Source: Candidatus Peregrinibacteria bacterium (GTDB taxonomy: Bacteria > Patescibacteriota > Gracilibacteria > UBA1369 > UBA12473). From it: a DNA stretch of 64,000 nucleotides. Below, piece by piece: positions 27,569-37,663 of this stretch. Each line of letters opens with the position of its first letter. Position 1 is the first letter of the stretch. Location of the stretch: contig JABJMC010000028.1 of assembly GCA_018659585.1 (NCBI GenBank), positions 1 through 64,000 on the forward strand. Direction: 5' to 3'. The position numbers and the translations under genes were made by a program. The notes under the pieces were generated by a model, which was given only the letters and a program-made list of their open reading frames with translations, was not told the DNA's origin and made no database searches.

Positions 27569-27574
27569 TCTATT

Positions 27575-28612
27575 ATGACGAAACCAACTTGGATCATTTG
27601 TGGCAATTTCGGCGCTGGAAATCTTGGTGATGAAGCAATTTTGCGTGGACTTCTAGAGTTATGGGGAAAGGATAAAAATTTAATAATCATGAGTGCTAAC
27701 CCAGCCGAAACAGAACTTAAATTTGGAATAAAAGCTATTCATCGCCTTCCCAGTGGAATTCGATCCACTTTAAAATCATGGATTTGTCCTGTTACCCGTC
27801 CCAAGATACGCAAAGCTAGAGAGGCTCTTAAGAATTGTGATCGATTTATTCTTGGTGGGGGAACCCTTTTAACTGACGAGCCACTCAAATCTATGTTTGT
27901 TTGGGGGAAACAGATAAAAGGAGCCTTGAAATACAATAAAAAAATTGAGATCTACGCTAACGGAATTGGCCCCTTAAACTCAAAATGGGCCCAGAAAAAG
28001 GCCAAGTCATTACTTGAAAAAGCTGACAAAATTAGTGTTAGGGATGAAAAATCGCTGGAATGGACAAACTCCCTTGGGATTAAACAGGTAGAATTAGTAG
28101 ATGACCCGGCTCTACACCTAAAAGAGTTAAAATTTCAGGGACTCAAAAAGTTCTCCAAAAATACAATTATCCTAACGCCAAGATTCTGGAAAAGTGGTCA
28201 AAAACAGACTCTAAATTCGCTCAAAAAATTTGTTCAATACCTGTGTGTTGAACAAGGTAAATATATGGTTGGAATACCCTTTGAAAAGGCCAATAAAAAA
28301 GATCTTAACCTATTGAGTAAAATATTTGATCAGCAAGGCGTTAGAAATCAATCCGAAATTTGGGCAAACTATAAATCAGAAGAAGAAGTTTTGGGAGTAA
28401 TTCAACAGGCAGAACTGCTAGTTGGAATGCGGCTGCACAGTTTAGTTTTTGCGCACCTCACCAATACGCCTTTTATTAGTATTGCTTATATGGAAAAGGT
28501 TTCCGCAATTGTTAAAACCCTGAATTCACAAAATCCCATAATTGAACTTAAGGATCTAAGTTTTGAAAAACTTAAACAAGCTTATGAGAGGCTCTCCGCA
28601 AAAGTTTCTTGA
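27575..28612 (+). CDS. csaB: Polysaccharide pyruvyl transferase (CsaB-like)
   Basis: CGNFGAGNLGDEAILRG, LGGGTLLTDEP, VGMRLHSLVFA motifs. Confidence 0.9.
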   Translation: MTKPTWIICGNFGAGNLGDEAILRGLLELWGKDKNLIIMSANPAETELKFGIKAIHRLPSGIRSTLKSWICPVTRPKIRKAREALKNCDRFILGGGTLLTDEPLKSMFVWGKQIKGALKYNKKIEIYANGIGPLNSKWAQKKAKSLLEKADKISVRDEKSLEWTNSLGIKQVELVDDPALHLKELKFQGLKKFSKNTIILTPRFWKSGQKQTLNSLKKFVQYLCVEQGKYMVGIPFEKANKKDLNLLSKIFDQQGVRNQSEIWANYKSEEEVLGVIQQAELLVGMRLHSLVFAHLTNTPFISIAYMEKVSAIVKTLNSQNPIIELKDLSFEKLKQAYERLSAKVS

Positions 28613-29538
28613 TAACGGTTGCAGAATTCTTCGTAAGTAGGATTGTGATTTTGAGTCCCAATGTTTTCAACAACATAAGTTGCCATCAGGGATCCCATGC
28701 GACCACAAGCTTCCAACGGACGGCCTTTTAAGTAACCCCTTAAAAATCCCGCTCTGTAACCATCACCACAGCCAGTTGGGTCAACTACCTCTTTAGGAAC
28801 AACCACTGGCACCATAACTGGCGAAAGAGCTCCAGTTTCCTGAGAATAAATTTCAGAACCTTGTTCTCCACGCGTAATAATAAGTAGCTTTACCTTTTCT
28901 AAAATTTGAATTAAGTCTAAATGCGTTCGTTTTTTAAACATTTCCATCTCATAATCATTCAAAAACAGACCTTCCGCACCATCAATAGCCTCGTGCAATT
29001 GTTCTGGTGTGAGAATTGGCATGTTTTGACCAGGGTCAAAAAAGTAAGGAGTTCCAGCTTCCTTTGCCTCGCTCACATATTGCATCACTCGGTTTGGATC
29101 ATCTGGCGCAATAATAATAGCTCCCACTTTATGAAAAGCCTCGGTAGTATTGATTTCCCCATCAGCACTCATCGCACCAGGATGAAATTGTGCTATTTGA
29201 TTACCTTTTGGATCAGTCATAATCGTAGCTGAAGCTGTTGGTACATTTTCAAAAACTTTTATATTCTCCAAATCAATATTCTTCTCTTCAAGCCATTTTC
29301 GATAATCAGCAAAGTCATGACCAACCGCTCCCACCAAAGTAGCCGATTCCTCAAGCAAAGCTAAACAATAAGCAATATTCCCACCTGTCCCACCAAAATG
29401 ACGAACTTTGTCGTGCACCAAAAAACAAACACTTAATTCCGATAACTTATCTGGTAATAGAACCTTTTCAAAAGGTTTTTCGTAACTAGAAATATAGTCA
29501 TAGGCTAGGGAGCCAGTAACAGCAATTCGAGGAGCCAT
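28582..29538 (-). CDS. PfkB-family carbohydrate/nucleoside kinase
   Basis: GGTGGNIAYCLALL and DPTGCGDGYRAGFL motifs. Confidence 0.92.
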   Translation of the reverse strand: MAPRIAVTGSLAYDYISSYEKPFEKVLLPDKLSELSVCFLVHDKVRHFGGTGGNIAYCLALLEESATLVGAVGHDFADYRKWLEEKNIDLENIKVFENVPTASATIMTDPKGNQIAQFHPGAMSADGEINTTEAFHKVGAIIIAPDDPNRVMQYVSEAKEAGTPYFFDPGQNMPILTPEQLHEAIDGAEGLFLNDYEMEMFKKRTHLDLIQILEKVKLLIITRGEQGSEIYSQETGALSPVMVPVVVPKEVVDPTGCGDGYRAGFLRGYLKGRPLEACGRMGSLMATYVVENIGTQNHNPTYEEFCNRYQETFAESLS

Positions 29539-29549
29539 AATTTAAAAGT

Positions 29550-31622
29550 TTAAAGAGTTTTATGCCGAGTTTCTTCTTTAGAAAACTCAAGGACATCTCC
29601 TTCTTGGAGTTTAATTTTACCTTTGTAGCGAATTCCACATTCCGTACCTTTTTTAATCTCCTTCACATCTTCATTAACGAGTTTTAATCCCACGGCTTTA
29701 CCAATTCCAATCTGTTCTTTGTCGCGGAAGACCTTTATACTAGAGTTTACCTCTGCTTTACCATCATTGATTTTACAACCAACCACCATTTCATTGTTAC
29801 CAGTAAAGAAAACTTGTAAAACCTTAGCTTTTCCAAGTTCCACAACAATTGTTTCTGGCTCCAGAAGGCCAGAAAGAATCTTTCTCAGATCATCAATTAA
29901 TTCATAAATAACCTTATAAACAGAAACTTCAGTATTGTGACGCTCTGCCATCCGTTCTGCTTGAGAGGGAACATCAGTATGAAAACCAATCACAACTCCC
30001 TGACTAGCCGCGGCCATCATGACATCTGACTCTGTAACATTTCCAACCCCGGAGTGAATTACTTTCACCGCCACATCCGATGATTTAAGCTCCTTGGCAA
30101 TACTTTGTTTAATAGCTTCGAGCGAACCATTAGTATCAGCTTTTAAAACAACTTTTACAGTTTTAAGCTGACCTTCTTTAATTTGTTCAACAATTTCACC
30201 AAGCCCCATACCCATATTTTGAATTTTTCCTTCTTTAATAAGAGCCGAAACCTCTTCAGCTTTTTGACGAGCGGATCGCTCATTATTAATTACTTGCAAA
30301 ATATCACCAGCTTGAGGGGTTTTAGAAAGTCCAGCAATCAAAGCAGTCCCAGATGGTCCTAGATCCTTAAATCTTTTACCAGTGTGGTTCTGCATAATTT
30401 TAATTCGTCCGTGAGTCGCTCCCACAATAACTGGATCCATCACCTTTAAAGTCCCGGTATTTATCAAAATAGTGGCCACTGGCCCCAAGCTAGGGTCCAA
30501 ATGAGCCTCAATTACAGTTCCAACCGCGGGGCGATTAGGATTAGCCTTTAAATCCAATAATTCCGATACTACTAAAATCATATCCAAAAGCTTATCAATT
30601 CCCTCGTTCTTAAGAGCCGAAATAGGCACCATAACTGTTTCTCCACCCCATTCTTCTGGGATTAACTCATGTTCCGCCAGTTCACCCTTAACTTTATCGG
30701 GGTTAGCATTTGGTTTATCCATTTTATTAATAGCTACAATAATCGGCACTTTAGCTTCTTTGGCGTGATTAATAGCCTCAACAGTTTGTGGTTTAACGCC
30801 CTCATCAGACGCTACCACCAAAATAGCCACATCAGTAGCTCTGGCTCCTCGAGCTCGCATAGCAGTAAAAGCTTCGTGTCCTGGTGTATCTAAGAAAGTA
30901 ATTTTATGGCCATTTTTTTCAACCTGATAAGCTCCAATGTGTTGGGTAATTCCTCCAGATTCAGACGCCACAACATTCGCGTCACGAATCGTATCCAAAA
31001 GTTTAGTTTTACCATGATCAACATGCCCCATAACAGTTACTACTGGTGGGCGTTCTTTCAAAATAGAAGCATCATCCTCTTGAAGTAGTTTCTCCAGGTC
31101 TCCTCTCATAATATCTTCTGATTCAGCGGCCGAGTGTTTGCGTCGAATTTTAACGCCTAAATCTTCAGCCAAAATAGAAGCGATTTCAAAATCAATTGGT
31201 TGGTTAATATTAGCTAAAATTCCATTTTTCATTAACTCTCCAATAACTCTTACTGGGCTAATTCCAACCTTTTCTGAGAATTCCTTTACAGATATAAAAT
31301 CGGGGATTTCAATAATTCCCTTTTTAACAATAACCTCTTCTTTGGCAGAATCATCTTTGGCTTTAACACCATGTCTTCCCGCTGTTTTTTTACGTTGTTT
31401 TTTAATGAGTTCCTTCTCCATTTCCTGAGAAACAATTTCACCGTAGGTATCAGCTTTATCACTAACTTCTTTTTTAAATTCCTCGGATAGTAAAGCTGCT
31501 AAATCATCTTCCAACTCTGTCGCTTTTTCATCAATATCAAATCCTAGCGCAGCGCTGCGAGCAATGAGTTGCTCCTTTGAAAGCCCTACTTTTTTCGCAA
31601 ATTGTATAAGGGAAGTAGCCAT
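29550..31622 (-). CDS. infB: Translation initiation factor IF-2
   Basis: [38 protein letters not shown] motifs. Confidence 0.97.
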   Translation of the reverse strand: MATSLIQFAKKVGLSKEQLIARSAALGFDIDEKATELEDDLAALLSEEFKKEVSDKADTYGEIVSQEMEKELIKKQRKKTAGRHGVKAKDDSAKEEVIVKKGIIEIPDFISVKEFSEKVGISPVRVIGELMKNGILANINQPIDFEIASILAEDLGVKIRRKHSAAESEDIMRGDLEKLLQEDDASILKERPPVVTVMGHVDHGKTKLLDTIRDANVVASESGGITQHIGAYQVEKNGHKITFLDTPGHEAFTAMRARGARATDVAILVVASDEGVKPQTVEAINHAKEAKVPIIVAINKMDKPNANPDKVKGELAEHELIPEEWGGETVMVPISALKNEGIDKLLDMILVVSELLDLKANPNRPAVGTVIEAHLDPSLGPVATILINTGTLKVMDPVIVGATHGRIKIMQNHTGKRFKDLGPSGTALIAGLSKTPQAGDILQVINNERSARQKAEEVSALIKEGKIQNMGMGLGEIVEQIKEGQLKTVKVVLKADTNGSLEAIKQSIAKELKSSDVAVKVIHSGVGNVTESDVMMAAASQGVVIGFHTDVPSQAERMAERHNTEVSVYKVIYELIDDLRKILSGLLEPETIVVELGKAKVLQVFFTGNNEMVVGCKINDGKAEVNSSIKVFRDKEQIGIGKAVGLKLVNEDVKEIKKGTECGIRYKGKIKLQEGDVLEFSKEETRHKTL

Positions 31623-31667
31623 AGCGGGACTAGTCTACCCGATGATAAGAGAAAAGAAAAGAGAAGC

Positions 31668-32714
31668 TTAAGATGTTAATTTCGGCACATTTTTTGAGTT
31701 TCCCTCGATAGTTTCGAGCTTATCTTGGAATCTGGAAAGCCGCTTTTCCGAAGAATGGTAACTATTTTGAGCGCGTCCGAGGTGCGTCCCTACCAGGTTG
31801 AAATCATCACTAAACTTAGTGAAATCAGTTTGCAGCCGACCTAGAGTGTTCAGGATCTCCTTAGCGCCTTTTTCTATCTGTAAACCGCGTAATCCTAACA
31901 AAATTGCCTGCAGATAAATATAGAAACTATTTGGCGAAACTGGAATAACTCGTTTGGCCAAAGCATACTGGCTTATACTTTTTTCATCTTGATCTTTAAC
32001 AATCACCTCATAATAGACATTTTCAGCTGGAACATACATCAAAGCAAAATCAAAAGTTCCTTCGTCAGGAAGGATGTATTTAGAAGCAATATCATCAATA
32101 TGTTTTTTTACATCATTAGAAAAAACTTTTTTCGCCTTTACCTGAGTTTCATCACCATCAGCCTCTATTACTCGTTTAAAATTTTCTAGAGGAAATTTCG
32201 CATCTACTGGCACCATCATCTGGTCACGTAAGTGAATTACAGCATCTACCATGGCTCCAGTTTTAAACTTATATTGAAGTGAAAAATTAGCCTTCGGGAA
32301 AATCTGAGAAAGTAAATCTCCTAAAAAGAATTCACCTAAGTTACCGCGCAATTTAGGGGCACGTAAGATTTCTTGCAAACTAGAAATATCTTTTCCAACT
32401 TCATAGATTTTTTTATTAGATTCCTCTAGAGCTGAAAGACGATCCGTAACAGTTGTAACTGCTTTAGCCGCTGTATCTAGCCTTTCACCAACACTACGGT
32501 GAGATCGCTCACTCATAAGGGCTCCCTCGTGTAAACGTTCATCAAGTGTTTTTGATACGGCATTAAGTTGCTGCAGGACTGTTTGCGTAGTCTGGTTAAA
32601 CTGCTGACTAAGCTGATCTAAGCGAGGATCAACAGATTCCTTAGATCTAGTTATTAAGAGGTAAAAAAAGCCTCCAGTGGCCATAATGGCCAAAACAATA
32701 GTAAATATTTCCAT
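31668..32714 (-). CDS. rmuC: DNA recombination protein RmuC family
   Basis: GNLGEFFLGDLLSQIFP...PVDAKFPLENFKR. Confidence 0.9.
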   Translation of the reverse strand: MEIFTIVLAIMATGGFFYLLITRSKESVDPRLDQLSQQFNQTTQTVLQQLNAVSKTLDERLHEGALMSERSHRSVGERLDTAAKAVTTVTDRLSALEESNKKIYEVGKDISSLQEILRAPKLRGNLGEFFLGDLLSQIFPKANFSLQYKFKTGAMVDAVIHLRDQMMVPVDAKFPLENFKRVIEADGDETQVKAKKVFSNDVKKHIDDIASKYILPDEGTFDFALMYVPAENVYYEVIVKDQDEKSISQYALAKRVIPVSPNSFYIYLQAILLGLRGLQIEKGAKEILNTLGRLQTDFTKFSDDFNLVGTHLGRAQNSYHSSEKRLSRFQDKLETIEGNSKNVPKLTS

Positions 32715-32771
32715 AGTATTTTCATCCTACAATTTTTGAGAGCGAGGGAAAGGTGAAAGTTGAGAAAGGCA

Positions 32772-32800
32772 TTGACTTAGGCAGATCCTGATGTTATAAT
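32772..32800 (+). promoter_or_regulatory. Strong sigma70-type promoter
   Basis: TTGACT - 17 nt - TATAAT with extended -10 TG. Confidence 0.75.
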
Positions 32801-32806
32801 TAAATA

Positions 32807-33173
32807 ATCGTTCTTTGATAAATAGATAATTCTTAGGGAGAAACCTGCTTTAGAAAGTGGTTGACGTCGCGTTGTCTGCGGCTTCCTAAAGCAGATTCCT
32901 CTCTGAGAACAGACAACTACCGGAAAGGTGTGGCTCCCGACGTGGCATTTTTCCGCCATTCACTCATTTTTGGTGAGGGGTAACAAACCTCAAATGGAGA
33001 TTTGGACGAGATAGGGTTGTCCGTGGGTATATAGTTTTTCTATCTGCACTCGGCAATCGTAGGGAACTAGGGCTTTCATTTTCGCTTTGCGATTCTGAAA
33101 ACTCTGATCCTTCATTCCAGGATTTATCATGGAATGATCCCGTGCCAGTGACTGTTCTTAGAGAGTTTTTTTA
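32807..33173 (+). ncRNA. Structured non-coding RNA candidate of unknown class
   Basis: No conserved ORF; strong promoter; CTGCTTTAG/CTAAAGCAG hairpin whose loop GTTGTCTG pairs with downstream CAGACAAC; CATTCCA/TGGAATG hairpin; ends AGAGAGTTTTTTT. Confidence 0.55.
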
Positions 33174-36041
33174 TGCAACCGATTTATTGCAAACTAAACG
33201 GTATTCACAATATTTACAGATCATAGGAGAGGGAGTTGGCTCAAAATCAGAAGTCTTAATAGCCGTTGATATTTGTTCTAATTCTTGTTCTGTACTTTGT
33301 AAAACCTCGGGTGAACGAGTGGTTGTGATTTTTTTATTATCAGCCAAATAATACAAAGACAATTTAGAAACCGGTAATTTAAGGACATTTTTACAAGCCA
33401 AGGCGTAAATCGATAATTGCAGGTCTTTATCAACGGCTTTTTGTTCTTTTAAGCGTCCAGTTTTATAGTCAATTATCTCATAAGTACCATCACTCAAACG
33501 GTCAATACGATCAATTCTTCCTGAAATTCGCAAACCAGAGGGGATTTTCAAAGTAAACGGTCGTTCTAAAAAAGCCGGAATAACCCAATTTTCCTGCTGC
33601 GTTTCATAAAAACGTTCTAGGATTTCCATCCCTTGTTGTTTGCGGGCTTGAAGATGAGCCGGGCTGGTATATCCCAAAGGAATCCAATGCTTTTCAAAAA
33701 GATCCTTCAATAGATCTAAAGAAGGCTTTTTGCCATGCTTTAAATCCTGATAAAAAACATTAAGAGCATTATGAATGCTAGACCCAAAACTCAGTGAGTG
33801 AGACATGGGCTCTGCCAGATGATAAATATATTGGAATTTATACCTTAAAGGACAACGTTTAAAAGCATCAATTCGACTAAAGCTAAGCTTAAGAGGTCTA
33901 AATGTTTGATCCATCTTAATCAACAAAGGTTGATCTTCTAAATCATTAGCCACCGCGATAGATGGCGAAGTTTCTTGGCTCAAATCCGGAATCTTAGTTT
34001 CAATTGCCTCCTTTATAAAAATAGAAGGTTTCCAACGCCTCTTTCCATCGTAATAATCACTATAGGTTAAGAACAAATGCTTACGCGCTCGAGTACATGC
34101 CACGTAAAACAATCGGCGCTCTTCATGAAGATGTGAAGCTTGTTCATCAATTGGGGTTTGCATTAATTCACTTGGAACCTCAAAAGGGTCACGACGATTT
34201 ATAGAAGGAAAGCGATTTTGTACTAAATCCACCATAAAAACAGTGTCAAATTCTAACCCTTTTCCAGCGTGAATAGTTAAAATTTTGACAGTGTCAGCAT
34301 CTAAATCTTCTTCAGCCGGGGAGGAGCGATCACCCATTTCGTGACGGGATTGTAAATAATCTAAACATTCAATTAATCGTGGTGAACCCTGAGTCTCCTC
34401 GAAAGTTCGAATAATTTGAGAAAAAGTCGCAATATTTTGCAGTTGCTCAATTGACTCCGGGGAGTCGTTGTTTTGGAGAGCCTGCAAATAACCAGATTCT
34501 TTCATGAAAAAACCTAGGATTTGGCTGGTTGCTTGGTCTTTTACTGATTTTTGAAGGTTTTCAAAAAGAGCTAAAAATTTATCTAAAGAATTATCTATGA
34601 CCGAAAATAAATCAGGTGTTTTTTGAGCCTGACGCAGAGTCTTTAGCAAAGCAGATGAAGAAGAACGAGCCTTCTGTAAAAGCGATACTAAATACTCGCT
34701 TTCAAAACCAAAAATGGGCATAGAAAGCATCCTAAATAAAGCAATATCGTCAAAAGGATTAGATATAGAGCGCAGGACAGCCATTAAGTCTTTGATTTCA
34801 GGCCGCTGATACAAACCCTGTGCCCCCGAAAAATAAGTTGGGACAGCGGCCCTTTTGAGCCCATCCAAAAACGGAAGGGCGTGATTAGTAGCCCTCACCA
34901 AAATAGCAATATCCTTGTAAGAAACATCTTTATTTTCCTGAACATAACGTTGAATATGCTCAACCACAAACTTTACCTCTTCTTGGTAGTTTTCAAAATG
35001 AATTATATGCGGAACCTTGGGAGAGTCCGCCACATTAGAAACTAGCTGCTTAGAAAGACCTTCTCGAGTCTCTAATCGAAAAGGATTGTTGTTTTGAATA
35101 ACCTTATAACTCATATCCAAAACTGGCTGCGTAGACCGGTAGTTTTCAGTTAAAACAATCTTTTTTGTCTCTGGAAAACGCTCTTCAAACTGCATAATAT
35201 TAGAAAGCGAAGCTCCTCGCCATTTGTAAATGGATTGATCATCATCACCAACCACCATTACATTTCGATGTTTTTCGGAAAGTAACTCGACCAATCTGTT
35301 TTGAGCGGTATTTGTGTCCTGGAACTCGTCTACCAAAATGTATTGAAATCGATTTTGAAATTCTTTTAAAACACTGGGTCTTTTTCGGAAAAGATCCAAG
35401 GTTAAATATTGCAAAGTTGCAAAATCCAAAACCCCTTCCTTAACCAACAATTCATCGTAATGCACATACGCTTTTGCTAATTCCAAAAGCTTTTCCGCCT
35501 CTTCCTTTTCGGCGTCATCTTCAGCCTTTTTAACCTGATTTTCAGCATGTTTTAGATAAACTTCAGGCGAAATCATTTCGTCTCTTAAATGACCAAAATG
35601 AGTCACTAAACCTGTTAAAAAACGAAGAGGATTTCCCAAAGGTCGGTAATAATTTAACTCAAAAGAAAACAAATGCTTTTTCAGAAAAAGCGCCACATCT
35701 GTCTGTGTCAAAATTTGATAAGCCGTATCCAAACCAATTTCCAATCCTCGTTCCCGCAGAACCGCATCACAAAAACCATGAAAAGTTTTTACCCAAAGTT
35801 CGGAATATCCATAGGGGAGTAGCACATCTAATCGTTCCTGCATCTCAACCGTCGCTTTCTCCGTAAAAGTTAAGGCCAAAATAGACTCAGGATCAATATT
35901 TTCATTCTGTATCAAATGACAAAAACGGTGCGTTAAAACCCGGGTCTTACCTGTCCCAGCCCCCGCAATAATCAAAAGTGGTCCATTTTTATGCAAAACA
36001 GCTTCTTTTTGGGCCGGATTAAGGTTTTCTAGAATTTCCAC
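33171..36041 (-). CDS. UvrD/PcrA-like ATP-dependent helicase with C-terminal RecB-like (PD-(D/E)XK, Fe-S) nuclease domain
   Basis: AGAGTGKTRVLTHR, DEFQDTN, GDDDQSIYKWRGA; C-terminal DRIDRLSDGTYEIIDYKTG and CKYCEYRLVC. Confidence 0.93.
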   Translation of the reverse strand: MEILENLNPAQKEAVLHKNGPLLIIAGAGTGKTRVLTHRFCHLIQNENIDPESILALTFTEKATVEMQERLDVLLPYGYSELWVKTFHGFCDAVLRERGLEIGLDTAYQILTQTDVALFLKKHLFSFELNYYRPLGNPLRFLTGLVTHFGHLRDEMISPEVYLKHAENQVKKAEDDAEKEEAEKLLELAKAYVHYDELLVKEGVLDFATLQYLTLDLFRKRPSVLKEFQNRFQYILVDEFQDTNTAQNRLVELLSEKHRNVMVVGDDDQSIYKWRGASLSNIMQFEERFPETKKIVLTENYRSTQPVLDMSYKVIQNNNPFRLETREGLSKQLVSNVADSPKVPHIIHFENYQEEVKFVVEHIQRYVQENKDVSYKDIAILVRATNHALPFLDGLKRAAVPTYFSGAQGLYQRPEIKDLMAVLRSISNPFDDIALFRMLSMPIFGFESEYLVSLLQKARSSSSALLKTLRQAQKTPDLFSVIDNSLDKFLALFENLQKSVKDQATSQILGFFMKESGYLQALQNNDSPESIEQLQNIATFSQIIRTFEETQGSPRLIECLDYLQSRHEMGDRSSPAEEDLDADTVKILTIHAGKGLEFDTVFMVDLVQNRFPSINRRDPFEVPSELMQTPIDEQASHLHEERRLFYVACTRARKHLFLTYSDYYDGKRRWKPSIFIKEAIETKIPDLSQETSPSIAVANDLEDQPLLIKMDQTFRPLKLSFSRIDAFKRCPLRYKFQYIYHLAEPMSHSLSFGSSIHNALNVFYQDLKHGKKPSLDLLKDLFEKHWIPLGYTSPAHLQARKQQGMEILERFYETQQENWVIPAFLERPFTLKIPSGLRISGRIDRIDRLSDGTYEIIDYKTGRLKEQKAVDKDLQLSIYALACKNVLKLPVSKLSLYYLADNKKITTTRSPEVLQSTEQELEQISTAIKTSDFEPTPSPMICKYCEYRLVCNKSVA

Positions 36042-36059
36042 CCTTGCACCATAACAAAT

Positions 36060-36344
36060 TTAAGAAGCCTTTTTAAGCGCAAGGTCTTGCAACTCTTTCA
36101 CAATTATTTCCGGAATAGCAACTCCTAGCCAAAATTGGAGTGGACAAGACTTTTTTCCCTTCTTTTTTAAGGCTTTACTTAAACAATTTTCATTGGCACA
36201 CACATAAGCCCCACGCCCTAAAGTTCGTTTACTACCTGGGACATCAACTTTAACCTCATTTTTTGCAGTTTTAACAACTCGAATTAAATCCTGTTGTGGG
36301 AGTTCACAGAAACAACCGGCGCATCGGCGTAAAGATTCTGACAT
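36060..36344 (-). CDS. ylxR: YlxR family protein (DUF448)
   Basis: RRCAGCFCELPQQDLIRVV...GRGAYVCANENC. Confidence 0.85.
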   Translation of the reverse strand: MSESLRRCAGCFCELPQQDLIRVVKTAKNEVKVDVPGSKRTLGRGAYVCANENCLSKALKKKGKKSCPLQFWLGVAIPEIIVKELQDLALKKAS

Positions 36345-36358
36345 AAAGCAATAGGGGA

Positions 36359-37549
36359 TTATTCTTCAGTGGCTTCTTCCTCTGAAGCTTCCTCGGCTTT
36401 CTCTTCTTTAGCCTCCTCCTTATCCTTGGCTTTTTCTTCCGCCAAAGCCATGGCCTTTTCATTAAGAGCTTTTAAGCTAAGACCAATCCGGTGCTCATCA
36501 AGGTTTACGTCAATAACTTTAGCCTCTACTTTTTCACCAGAACGTAACACTTCAGAAGGCTCATTAACAGGGGTGCCATCCTCGCGCACAATCTCGGAAA
36601 GATGAATCAAACCATTAATGTCATCGGTAAGTTTCATAAAAGCTCCAAATGGGGCTAAGCGAGTAATTTCGCCTTTAATAACACTACCAACCTTAAAGGT
36701 TTTCGCAGCATCAGCCCAAGGATCAGCCATTAGTCTCTTCATACTTAAAGAGATCTTATCACCTTCAATGCCAATAATTTGGACCTCAACTTCATCACCA
36801 ACTTTTCCATGATCAGAAGGATTCTTAACATGACCCCAAGCAATTTCGGAGATATGAACTAGTCCTTCTAAACCTTCAAAAGCCACAAAAATACCAAAAT
36901 TAACAACACCACTAATTTTACCTTTAACCTTAGTTCCGATTGTAATCTTACCAAGGGCCGCCTTTCGTTCTTCTTGGAAAGCCGCTCGTTCAGAAAGAAT
37001 TAACTTCCCATTTTGTTTGTCTAAATTAATAATTTTAACGCTCAAACTAACTCCAACTAATTTCTTCAATTTTTGAAGAATAAGGTTAGCGTCAGCCCCA
37101 TTAACACGTGGGTAATGTAGAGGAGCTAGCTGAGAAACAGGAATAAATCCTTTAATCCCATCTACCTCTAATAGTAAACCACCCTTATTAGCTTCGGTTG
37201 GTTTAACTTCCACCACGTCATTTTCATCATAAGCATCAGCAAATCTCTTCCAAGCTCGTTCTTGACTAGCTTTTCGAAGAGAAAGAAGCACAAATCCATC
37301 TTCGTTTTCAGATTCAAGCACACATGAATAAACCGCATCACCAGGGGCAAGATCTTTGATAGTGTTCATGCTATCTTTAGTCTCACGTCCACTAATAATA
37401 CCAGTGTTAACACCGCCAATATCAACCAAAATTCGGTGTTTACCGACAGAAATAACATTACCTTCTAAAAGTTCTCCTGGTTCCGGGAGAATCATGTCTG
37501 GAGAGCTTTTCAGAAGCTCTTCCATAGATATAGTTTGAGTCGCAGCCAT
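36359..37549 (-). CDS. rpsA: 30S ribosomal protein S1-like, four S1 domains and acidic tail
   Basis: Repeated S1 domains (VNFGIFVAFEGLEGLVHISEIAW, APFGAFMKLTDDINGLIHLSE). Confidence 0.92.
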   Translation of the reverse strand: MAATQTISMEELLKSSPDMILPEPGELLEGNVISVGKHRILVDIGGVNTGIISGRETKDSMNTIKDLAPGDAVYSCVLESENEDGFVLLSLRKASQERAWKRFADAYDENDVVEVKPTEANKGGLLLEVDGIKGFIPVSQLAPLHYPRVNGADANLILQKLKKLVGVSLSVKIINLDKQNGKLILSERAAFQEERKAALGKITIGTKVKGKISGVVNFGIFVAFEGLEGLVHISEIAWGHVKNPSDHGKVGDEVEVQIIGIEGDKISLSMKRLMADPWADAAKTFKVGSVIKGEITRLAPFGAFMKLTDDINGLIHLSEIVREDGTPVNEPSEVLRSGEKVEAKVIDVNLDEHRIGLSLKALNEKAMALAEEKAKDKEEAKEEKAEEASEEEATEE

Positions 37550-37663
37550 AAAGCTTATATTGGAGCAAGGATTAAAAAATAAATAAGTTCCTATCTAAAG
37601 TGTCCCTGCTACCTAATGCACTTTATAAGAACGCGTGGAGTATAAGATGGTTTAAAGAGAAAA

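Noticed and set aside
32807-33173. Assignment of the ncRNA as RNase P RNA from GGAAAGgtgtGGCTCC
   Set aside because: Only a loose resemblance to the conserved GAGGAAAGUCCGGGCUCC block; the matching 3' conserved region was not found.
33142-33351. 69-aa plus-strand ORF
   Set aside because: Overlaps the 3' part of the ncRNA candidate and is antisense to the helicase C-terminus.
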